Virus record (IMG/VR): IMGVR_UViG_3300033149_001387
Span: 1 to 26,944 of that record
DNA: 26,944 nt
Reading direction: 5' to 3' (one strand)
From: a virus
The translations under genes were made by a program, and so were the position numbers. How positions within the stretch are numbered: position 1 is the first letter of the stretch; each line of letters opens with the position of its first letter. The notes beneath the pieces are model-generated. The model was not told the origin of the DNA. It ran no database searches and worked only from the letters and a program-made list of their open reading frames with translations. This document shows positions 21,383-26,944 of this stretch, piece by piece.

Positions 21383-21491
21383 GCGGCAGAGGCGACCGGC
21401 GGCAACTACCTCATCCGACTATACGGCCAATCCGGTTGCTGCCGACCCTGCAAGCCGATGTGCCGCCGAACATCGGTTACGCCTCTGCCGC
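21383..21491 (+). ncRNA. Three-way-junction RNA candidate
   Basis: Three stems fit without conflict. P1: GCGGCAGAGGCG (21383-21394) with CGCCTCTGCCGC (21480-21491), 12 bp, all Watson-Crick. P2: CGGCGGCAAC (21397-21406) with GTTGCTGCCG (21435-21444), 10 bp with one G-U, 28-base loop. P3: 21453-21461 with 21470-21478, 9 bp around an 8-base loop (core CCGATG/CATCGG). Junctions are 2, 8 and 1 bases. It fills the 181-base gap between early proteins 2 and 3. A 49-codon frame (21372-21521) crosses it but looks unconvincing. I could not match it to a riboswitch or ribozyme consensus I know. Confidence 0.6.
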
Positions 21492-21556
21492 GCTCCCGCA
21501 GACATGCTCGTCTCGCTGTGAGGCGATTGAACAGCAGCAGGTAACAGGAGGGGTAA

Positions 21557-21817
21557 ATGATGAAGCGTGAACAGATACTGTGTGACCGGTGTGTGCGTGA
21601 CATTCTGCCAGCCGACGCCAAGGGCAAAATCGAGATTCAGGTCACAGAATATGACGCTGATGGCATAGGCAGCTGTGTGATCTGGTATCACGACTATGAC
21701 AATCTCGATGCACGGTGCAAAAAGACATTGCTCGGCGAGTTAGACGTTTTCATCGCCGGGTATCTGAAGAAACGCAAGAAGCTGTTGGGAGGTGATGCGC
21801 CAGACCCATCTGAATAG
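21557..21817 (+). CDS. Hypothetical early protein 3
   Basis: An 86-residue protein with tandem ATGs (21557, 21560) behind AGGAGGGG. It opens with a CxxC motif (ILCDRCVRDILPADAKGKIE), continues with beta-type segments (IEIQVTEYDADGIGSCVIWY) and ends with a helix rich in Lys (DVFIAGYLKKRKKLL). Only one clear CxxC pair plus a later Cys is present, so metal binding is uncertain. It is flanked on both sides by structured non-coding elements. Family unknown. Confidence 0.76.
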   Translation: MMKREQILCDRCVRDILPADAKGKIEIQVTEYDADGIGSCVIWYHDYDNLDARCKKTLLGELDVFIAGYLKKRKKLLGGDAPDPSE

Positions 21818-21899
21818 CCGAAATGCCGGGGTGTTGTGTAAATGCATGTGTTGTAGTAGACCACACTTACTCAGCTTCTAGCAAGCCCCGGCATCTGGC
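21817..21899 (+). ncRNA. Second branched RNA candidate between early genes
   Basis: It begins at the last base of the preceding stop codon. The closing stem is GCC (21817-21819) with GGC (21897-21899), an internal loop GAA/CT, then ATGCCGGGGT (21823-21832) with GCCCCGGCAT (21885-21894), 10 bp. Inside, TGTGTAA (21835-21841) pairs with TTACTCA (21867-21873) with one mismatch, GTGT/ACAC continues past a 6-base bulge, and GCT-TCT-AGC forms a small hairpin. No U tract follows. It lies in the 133-base gap before the next gene. Confidence 0.5.
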
Positions 21900-21950
21900 G
21901 GCGATGGTCGTCCGTCACTGAAGAGGCAGGCCGAGATGGAGGGAGAAACC

Positions 21951-22337
21951 ATGAACGACAAAACCTACCGAGACGAGCACAACGAGCCGGCCACCTTCGC
22001 CGAGCAGGACCACCTCGAAGCGCAGGCCGAAGAGCGCAAGACTGCCGAGTGCGGCATGTGTCTCGAACGCATTGACCCCGACGACTTGGTGAAGCGGTAC
22101 TTCTGGCGTGAGGGCGCGCGCAAAACGATCAACCTATGCTCGGGCTGTTGTGGCAGATGGGACGGTAAATCCAGCGGCTACTATGATACGTGTATCGTAT
22201 GCCGTGCAGGATGCGTCAGTTTGGGCGACGACAGTGTGGCCGTAACAGCGCTCGTCTTGCAGCACGGCAAATTCAATCGGCTGATTGCAGGCGCCCTGTG
22301 CGCGGAATGTTGCGAGAGTTGGGGGATTGAGGTATGA
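21951..22337 (+). CDS. Cysteine-rich zinc-ribbon protein
   Basis: A 128-residue protein from ATG 21951 (GGAGGGAG before it; an ATG at 21936 is in frame but without a site). An acidic N-terminus is followed by Cys motifs in the order CGMC, CSGCC, CIVCRAGC and CAECC, enough for two zinc sites. The layout resembles tandem treble-clef or rubredoxin-like ribbons. It ends 10 bases before early promoter 2. A DNA/RNA-binding or host-protein-binding role is plausible; no family is recognised. Confidence 0.78.
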   Translation: MNDKTYRDEHNEPATFAEQDHLEAQAEERKTAECGMCLERIDPDDLVKRYFWREGARKTINLCSGCCGRWDGKSSGYYDTCIVCRAGCVSLGDDSVAVTALVLQHGKFNRLIAGALCAECCESWGIEV

Positions 22338-22346
22338 ATTTTTCCC

Positions 22347-22375
22347 TTGACATCCGGGCCGCGGTAGTGTATACT
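22347..22375 (+). promoter_or_regulatory. Early rightward sigma70 promoter 2
   Basis: TTGACA (22347-22352), 17 bases, then TATACT (22370-22375), the same hexamers and spacing as promoter 1. Start point near 22382, 120 bases before the DUF1376-type gene. It separates the small early genes from the replication block. Confidence 0.82.
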
Positions 22376-22419
22376 GGGTGACGGTGATACTATGAGAGTG
22401 CATTTAGATGAAAAGAAAT

Positions 22420-22491
22420 TGGGCCGAAAGGTAGTCACATCTTGCCTTCACTGTCATGGTGTCACCTCTACTGGACGGCCCATACTTTTTT
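22420..22491 (+). promoter_or_regulatory. Leader stem with U tract after promoter 2
   Basis: TGGGCCG (22420-22426) pairs with CGGCCCA (22476-22482), followed after three bases by TTTTTT (22486-22491). Inside, AGGT/ACCT and CACTG/TGGTG can form. The stem is shorter and the U tract is displaced compared with promoter 1's leader, so termination would be weak. A 52-codon frame (22392-22550) crosses it and overlaps the next gene; it has no good ribosome site. Confidence 0.4.
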
Positions 22492-22504
22492 CAGGATCAC
22501 GGTT

Positions 22505-23260
22505 ATGGCAAAGTCGCCAGCGTTTCAGTTCTATCCGGGCGACTGGTTGAGTTCGGAGAAGATCATGTTGATGACACCGGCGCAAGAGGGCGCGTATATC
22601 AGGTTGCTGGCAGTCGCGTGGGGCGCGGAAGATTGTGGACTCCCCGATGATGACGAGCGGCTTGCTATTTTGAGCCGCCTTGGCGAAGGGTGGTTCAAGG
22701 GTGGTTCACAGGTGGTTCGTGAATGTTTCTTTTCTGAGGATGGTCGATTGTACAATGCGCGGCTCTTAGAAGAGCGGCAAAAGCAAAAAGAGTGGCGCGA
22801 AAAGTCGGCGGCTGGAGGTCGGAAGTCTGGTAAAGTTAGGCGGCGTAAGAAGTTAGCTATAGCGAAGGGTGGTTGCGAAATGGTTGCAACCAAACGCGAA
22901 CCAAAGGGCAACTCTTCATCTTCATCTTCATCTTCATCTTCTATAAAAGAATATTGTCGGAATTCAGAGCCATTCCGACTCGCTAAATTACTGTTTTCGC
23001 TGATCCAGGAACGGCTGCCGAAAGCCAAGAAACCGAACCTCCAGAGATGGGCGCGGGACGTTGACCTGATGATCCGGCGTGAGAACCGAACTGTTGACGA
23101 GATTGAAGCTGTGATCCAATGGTGCCAGCACGACAGCTTCTGGCGGAAGAATATACGGTCACCCGCAAAGCTACGAGAAAAGTTCGACCAGCTTCAGGAT
23201 ACGATGCAGGGCGCCGTAGACAATGAACCAGTTGAGGAGTGGTTTGATGTTCCAGATTGA
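22505..23260 (+). CDS. DUF1376-type replication protein with poly-serine linker
   Basis: A 251-residue protein from ATG 22505 (AGGA eight bases before). The N-terminal 90 residues match the DUF1376 pattern: FQFYPGDWLSSEKIMLMTPA, EGAYIRLLAVAWG, LPDDDERLAILSRL, FSEDGRLYNARL. A basic coiled region (about 95-140) and ten serines follow, then a C-terminal helical domain (EPFRLAKLLFSLIQERL; WARDVDLMIRRENRTVDEIE; SPAKLREKFDQL) resembling primosomal or loader C-termini. Such genes sit before DnaB helicases in phages, suggesting an initiator or helicase-loading role. It overlaps the helicase start by 14 bases. Confidence 0.82.
   Translation: MAKSPAFQFYPGDWLSSEKIMLMTPAQEGAYIRLLAVAWGAEDCGLPDDDERLAILSRLGEGWFKGGSQVVRECFFSEDGRLYNARLLEERQKQKEWREKSAAGGRKSGKVRRRKKLAIAKGGCEMVATKREPKGNSSSSSSSSSSIKEYCRNSEPFRLAKLLFSLIQERLPKAKKPNLQRWARDVDLMIRRENRTVDEIEAVIQWCQHDSFWRKNIRSPAKLREKFDQLQDTMQGAVDNEPVEEWFDVPD
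22913..22942 (+). repeat. Hexanucleotide repeat encoding ten serines
   Basis: Four copies of TCTTCA followed by TCTTCT in frame, alternating UCU and UCA codons. Copy-number change in six-base steps would keep the frame and vary linker length. It separates the DUF1376-type N-terminal part from the C-terminal domain. Confidence 0.9.
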
Positions 23261-24530
23261 CAAAGCGCTACCACATTCAGGGCTTGATGAACAACAGGTA
23301 CTCGGCGCATGTATGTGTGACGCCAGCGCTATGCGAGAAGTTGCAGAGACGATGCTTGCGCCGGAACATTTCTATTCGACAGAACACACAGAGATCTTCA
23401 CCGCGATTCTGGCTGTCTACCATTCAAGTGAATACGTGAATACGGTCTCCGTCTACAACCAAAATACAAACATCAGTGCGGCGTACCTTGCACAGCTACA
23501 ACGTGAAACCGTGAGTGTCGGTGGTATGGCAAAGTACGCGAAGATGATAAAAGCGGCGGCGCATGACCGCAACCTGCTCAATTCGTTCACCCGCGGGATC
23601 CAAGACATTCAAGGCGGCACATCTTCTGCCACAGTCGTTGAGGCTATATTGTCTGCCAGCCAAAACAGCGAGAGCGAGACGCAGGACACACCCGCAAAGC
23701 TGGTGGACATAACATCGCCAGCCATAGCTGGGATCGAGGCTCGCATGAAAACAGGCGGGATTGTAGGTATACCGACAGGCTTTACTGACTTGGACATTCT
23801 ACTCTCAGGCCTACACAAGGGTGAGTTGGTGACAATTGCGGCGCGAACGTCGGCTGGTAAGTCAAGTCTGGCTCGCCAGATCGCTGTGAACGTGGGGTTG
23901 GCAGGTAACACAGTCGCCATATTCTCCTTAGAAATGAGCGCCAGCTTAATCGCCGAACTCATGTTGTGTATGCGGGCCGAGATCAACTTACACGAACTTC
24001 AGAAGGGTATCGGTAGCGGCTCGGAACAGATCGAGAAATTAGTATACGCCGCACAGACGCTTCAGAGCGCCAGCGTTTACATAGATGCCACAGCCAGCCG
24101 GGTTGAACAGGTCTGTAGCCGGAGCCGTAAACTTGCGTCTCGCCGCGGGCTTGACCTTATAATCATCGACTATCTACAACTTATTGAGGGTGAGAAAGGA
24201 CAGAGTCGGGAACGTGAAGTTGCGTCTGTGTCTCGCGCGCTCAAACTGTTGGCTTCTGAGTTAAACGTGGCGGTTATAGCATTGTCACAGTTGAACCGGC
24301 GCGTTGATTTCCGGCAAGGCGGGCCGCGATTGAGCGACCTGCGAGAGTCGGGCGCCATTGAACAAGACTCGGATGTGGTGATATTTCTGGAACGGGTCAA
24401 CATGACAAAGGAGCCGAACGCACTGGGCAACGTACGGCTCACGGTGAAGAAACAACGTAGCGGGCCGATCGGAATTGTGTGGCTTACGTTCCGAAAAGAA
24501 TATACGCGGTTTGAAAATGCGGCAAGGTAA
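23247..24530 (+). CDS. Replicative DNA helicase, DnaB family
   Basis: A 427-residue protein from ATG 23247, chosen for GAGGAG seven bases before; an ATG at 23223 is in frame but has no site. The N-terminal domain starts LDEQQVLGACMCD and carries FYSTEHTEIFTAIL. The RecA-like core has IPTGFTDLDILLSGLHKGEL, Walker A ARTSAGKSSLA, VAIFSLEMSASLIAE, Walker B LDLIIIDYLQLIEG, and SQLNRRVDFRQGGPRLSDLR followed by ESGAIEQDSDVVIFLER. It would form the hexamer that unwinds the phage fork on the lagging strand. It lies right after the DUF1376-type gene, its probable partner. The length is slightly short of bacterial DnaB. Confidence 0.95.
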   Translation: MFQIDKALPHSGLDEQQVLGACMCDASAMREVAETMLAPEHFYSTEHTEIFTAILAVYHSSEYVNTVSVYNQNTNISAAYLAQLQRETVSVGGMAKYAKMIKAAAHDRNLLNSFTRGIQDIQGGTSSATVVEAILSASQNSESETQDTPAKLVDITSPAIAGIEARMKTGGIVGIPTGFTDLDILLSGLHKGELVTIAARTSAGKSSLARQIAVNVGLAGNTVAIFSLEMSASLIAELMLCMRAEINLHELQKGIGSGSEQIEKLVYAAQTLQSASVYIDATASRVEQVCSRSRKLASRRGLDLIIIDYLQLIEGEKGQSREREVASVSRALKLLASELNVAVIALSQLNRRVDFRQGGPRLSDLRESGAIEQDSDVVIFLERVNMTKEPNALGNVRLTVKKQRSGPIGIVWLTFRKEYTRFENAAR

Positions 24531-24545
24531 GCAGGAGGGATAGAC

Positions 24546-25484
24546 ATGGATCACGAGATTCGTAAGACAGGCATCAGCGGTACGGACATAGCGGCGATCT
24601 GTGGGGTCAACCCGCATAAGACAGCGTTCCGGGTATGGGAAGAAAAGACAGGCAAGGCTGAGCCGATTGAACAGACGCGGCAGATGAAATGGGGCCACAT
24701 CCTTGAGCCGGTCGTGGCGACTCAGTTTCGGTTGGCGCATCCTGAGTTTGCTAAGCGCATGAAGATGAACAAAACGACGTTCGTCAACCCGGATAACGCG
24801 CTCGTGGTAGGCACACCCGACTACTTGCTGCCTCCAGAAGAAGGGCTTGAGGTCAAGGCGCATAGTTACTTCGCGGCGGCCCGGCTTGGCTTTGGTGAGC
24901 AAGGCACAGATGATGTGCCGAAGCACCACTACCTCCAGTGCGAGTGGTACATGATACTGATGGACGTATACCGCTGGCATCTGGCAGTGCTGATCGACAC
25001 ATCCGACTACCGCGAATATCAGATTGAGCGCAAACCCGCTCTCGACGAGAAGCTGTTGGACATCGCCGCCCGCTTCTGGGACAAACATGTCAAGGCCGAC
25101 GAACCGCCACCGCTCGACGGGTCGAAGGACGTTGCCAACTATCTCAAGCGCACATTCCCAACGCACACAGACATGTTGCCGGTTGCCACAGACGAGCAGA
25201 CAGCGATTTATGACGAGTATTGGCATCATCGGCGTGCACGTGACCTTGCAGTCGCCGAGATGGATCGGCTTGAGAACGTGCTCAAGTTTCACGTTGGCGA
25301 CACGGCGGGGCTTGTCTTCAAGAACGGCAAGCTGACATGGAAGCGGTGCAAAGATGGTAGTAAAACGGACTGGAAAGCGGTCGCAATAGCCGCTGGAGCG
25401 ACGACCGAGCAGATCGCCGAGTATACTACCGCGCGCCCAGGCGTTCGGCGGTTCCTGGCGAAACTGACGGAACAGGAGGGGTAA
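24546..25484 (+). CDS. YqaJ-type viral exonuclease
   Basis: A 312-residue protein behind AGGAGGGATAGAC ATG. The YqaJ / lambda exonuclease pattern is clear: RKTGISGTDIAAICGVNP (opening), RQMKWGHILEPVVATQF, VVGTPDYLLPPEEGLEVKAH with the catalytic D...ExK (D in GTPDYLL, E and K in GLEVKAH), and HHYLQCEWYMILM. The C-terminal 100 residues form a helical and basic extension. The enzyme would digest one strand of duplex ends to expose a 3' tail for the annealing protein encoded downstream. It ends TEQEG, with the codons acting as the next ribosome site. Confidence 0.92.
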   Translation: MDHEIRKTGISGTDIAAICGVNPHKTAFRVWEEKTGKAEPIEQTRQMKWGHILEPVVATQFRLAHPEFAKRMKMNKTTFVNPDNALVVGTPDYLLPPEEGLEVKAHSYFAAARLGFGEQGTDDVPKHHYLQCEWYMILMDVYRWHLAVLIDTSDYREYQIERKPALDEKLLDIAARFWDKHVKADEPPPLDGSKDVANYLKRTFPTHTDMLPVATDEQTAIYDEYWHHRRARDLAVAEMDRLENVLKFHVGDTAGLVFKNGKLTWKRCKDGSKTDWKAVAIAAGATTEQIAEYTTARPGVRRFLAKLTEQEG

Positions 25485-25488
25485 GACA

Positions 25489-26097
25489 ATGGGTATAGAT
25501 GCGCGAATGCTTGTGAAAACAAAGGAAGCGGTGACAGAAGAACAGGTGCGCCAGTGGGCGTACCATCTTGCTGAGCGATTCGGCTATAGGAAGTTTTGGA
25601 TATTCCGCGAACTGATTTATGGCGGGCAGCAACACTGCTTGTCAATCATAGACGAGTTACAGCAAGATGATGGTTCGACTGTCAAGCCAGAAGAAGGAGG
25701 GACATTGGTCAACGTTCATTTAGCGTCGCGTTATTATGGATGCGAAGGCTATGAGCGCGGCGACTTGCCGCTCATTATAAATGTAGCTCGATTCCTTGAA
25801 GAAACGATACCGGGTGCGTCAATCTGGTATGGCGGCGATTCGGTTTGTATGGAGCCGTTTGGCGCAGAAGTGCGGGAACAATACTGGCGGCATTTTGTTG
25901 AGGTCGGAAGTGAGCCGTACGAGCGTCATTTCGGAAAAGAAGAGCCGCCACTTTGTGACTTTTGCCAATACCCCATGATGGAATGTGGATGGGGCGGCGG
26001 CAAAACTCTCTTTCGGTGTAACGGCTGTGGGCTAGAGATTTATCGGGATGCGGCGACGGGTGAAATTACTGAACGAACAGGAGGGGCAAGACAATGA
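25489..26097 (+). CDS. Zinc-ribbon protein between exonuclease and RecT genes
   Basis: A 202-residue protein from ATG 25489, with GGAGGGG from the previous gene's end. The N-terminal 140 residues are mixed alpha/beta and include FWIFRELIYGGQQHCLSIID and DLPLIINVARFLEETIPGAS. The C-terminal part carries CDFCQYPMMECGWGGG and RCNGCGLEIY, a probable zinc ribbon. The TGA overlaps the RecT ATG (ATGA), so it is co-translated with the recombination genes. It could be a helper or single-strand binding partner of the exonuclease-annealase pair; no family is recognised. Confidence 0.78.
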   Translation: MGIDARMLVKTKEAVTEEQVRQWAYHLAERFGYRKFWIFRELIYGGQQHCLSIIDELQQDDGSTVKPEEGGTLVNVHLASRYYGCEGYERGDLPLIINVARFLEETIPGASIWYGGDSVCMEPFGAEVREQYWRHFVEVGSEPYERHFGKEEPPLCDFCQYPMMECGWGGGKTLFRCNGCGLEIYRDAATGEITERTGGARQ

Positions 26098-26944
26098 CAG
26101 TTGAAAAGGACAAGCAGCAAGAAAAACCAAAGTCAAAAGCGTTGGTTTTAAGAGAGACACTGGAAGGATCACGAGCGAAGTTTCAGTCAGTCATGCCAAG
26201 AACGCTTGGCTCGATTGATACGCGGGTTGAATGGTTGATGCGATCATTTCTGCTGGCGGCGGTTGACAACCCTCTGCTCTATGATTGCACGTGGACATCA
26301 ATCTTACAAACGGTTCTTGATACAGCGGCTCTCGGACTCGATTTCTCGAAGACGCTCGGACAAGCAGCCCCGGTGCCATACAAGATCAAAGGGGTGATGA
26401 CTTGTACCTTAAACGTCATGTACCGTGGCCTTGTCGGGCTTGCGCGGCGTAGCGGCGATGTCGTAATGGTTGAGGCGCGCAACGTTTATGGCTGTGACGA
26501 TTTCGACATTCAATATGGCACATGTCCGCAGATTTATCACAAGCCGAAAGCAGAATATGAACCCGACGAAGAGTTTATCGGCAGCTATGCCGTAGCAACT
26601 ATGCCAGACGGGACCAAGCAGTTTGACTGGATGACCGCGAAGGACATCGACCGCATTCGTCGCAGAAGCAGGGGAAAGGACAAGGGGCCGTGGGTGACTG
26701 ATATTGCCGAAATGCGCAAAAAGACTGTCGTGCGGCGGCTGCTGAAGATGGTACCGATGTCGCCGGAGTTGGCAAGAGTATTGGAGGCCGAAGATCGAGC
26801 CGAAGCTGGTGCGCCCAGCGGCGATCTAATTGATGTGACACCACCTGCGGTGCCCGACAAGGCGGCCGAGATAGGCGACGACATTGATGCGGCCAAGGAC
26901 CGGCTCGACCTGAAGGAGCCGGCAACGGCTGACGATGTGGATAC
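26094..26944 (+). CDS. RecT-family single-strand annealing protein, 3' end outside window
   Basis: The frame is open from ATG 26094 to the right edge (283 codons). RecT features are visible: LGSIDTRVEWLMRSFLLAAV, DNPLLYDCTWTSILQTVLDT, AALGLDFSKTLGQAAPVPYK, LNVMYRGLVGLARRSGDVVM and TDIAEMRKKTVVRRLLKMVP. The C-terminal tail is acidic with Pro/Ala, as usual. The protein coats and anneals single strands made by the YqaJ-type nuclease, supporting recombination and concatemer formation. GGAGGGG from the previous gene serves as ribosome site. The visible part already includes the conserved core. Confidence 0.93.
   Translation, partial: MTVEKDKQQEKPKSKALVLRETLEGSRAKFQSVMPRTLGSIDTRVEWLMRSFLLAAVDNPLLYDCTWTSILQTVLDTAALGLDFSKTLGQAAPVPYKIKGVMTCTLNVMYRGLVGLARRSGDVVMVEARNVYGCDDFDIQYGTCPQIYHKPKAEYEPDEEFIGSYAVATMPDGTKQFDWMTAKDIDRIRRRSRGKDKGPWVTDIAEMRKKTVVRRLLKMVPMSPELARVLEAEDRAEAGAPSGDLIDVTPPAVPDKAAEIGDDIDAAKDRLDLKEPATADDVD

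Noticed and set aside
21383-21491. Hammerhead, SAM, c-di-GMP or purine riboswitch identity for the three-way junction
   Set aside because: I looked for their conserved core bases (for example CUGAUGA/GAAA of hammerheads) and did not see them; no known class is claimed.
21372-21521. 49-codon frame starting with an ATGA overlap after early protein 2
   Set aside because: Arg/Ala-rich sequence, no ribosome site apart from coupling, and the same bases form a precise three-way junction; RNA is the better explanation.
22392-22550. 52-codon frame with a CLHCHG motif after promoter 2
   Set aside because: No convincing ribosome site and it runs 46 bases into the DUF1376-type gene in another frame; kept only as a possible leader peptide.
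24285-25292. Long minus-strand frame of 335 codons opposite the helicase end and exonuclease gene
   Set aside because: It mirrors strongly recognised plus-strand genes, lacks a ribosome site, and its sequence looks like an antisense shadow.
1-26944. CRISPR array, insertion sequence or integrase attachment site
   Set aside because: No regularly spaced repeats, transposase or recombinase frames were seen in the window.

Overview
The window is part of a tailed double-stranded DNA phage (or prophage) genome with a siphovirus-type head and tail module. HK97-type capsid genes, a tail tube protein, a frameshifted tail assembly chaperone pair and a TP901-type tape measure gene all point to a long non-contractile tail, and no sheath gene is seen. 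The window shows no integrase, repressor, DNA polymerase, endolysin or host gene, so lifestyle and host cannot be settled. Strong GGAGG ribosome sites and two near-consensus sigma70 promoters indicate an ordinary bacterial host.

The genome is divergently organised around about 20225-20411. Leftward (minus strand), a promoter candidate with a TG-extended -10 sits almost on top of two serine tRNA genes (UGA and GCU anticodons). These are followed by small terminase with a zinc-finger-like insert, large terminase, three small proteins, portal, a tightly packed array of eight mini-genes (14925-16319), Mu gpF-like minor head protein, two accessory genes, a four-part protease/scaffold gene with an internal scaffold start, decoration protein, two small genes and the major capsid protein. 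After a structured 110-base gap come a small membrane protein, two unknown proteins, connector, head-closure, HK97 gp10-like protein and a small gene. Next are a beta-helix protein whose C-terminus looks like a tail terminator, two tandem paralogous virion-like proteins, tail tube protein, a small gene, chaperones G and G-T, and a tape measure gene cut by the left edge.

Rightward (plus strand), two sigma70 promoters with 17-base spacers (20355-20383 and 22347-22375) drive small unknown genes, then a replication/recombination block: DUF1376-type protein with a poly-serine tract, DnaB-type helicase, YqaJ-type exonuclease, a zinc-ribbon protein, and a RecT annealing protein cut by the right edge. 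Exonuclease plus annealing protein would form a Red-like recombination system serving replication and concatemer formation.

The most unusual content is RNA-level. Gene-free gaps are scarce, yet nearly every one can fold into a multi-branched structure: an attenuator-like leader overlapping a 43-codon ORF (20412-20543), a three-way junction with 12, 10 and 9 bp arms (21383-21491), a second branched element (21817-21899), a leader stem after the second promoter (22420-22491), a branched element after the capsid gene (8212-8280), and a terminator preceded by a possible pseudoknot (13058-13155). Many genes are coupled through a GGAGGGGTRA motif that is at once the ribosome site of one gene and the Glu-Gly-stop end of the previous one.
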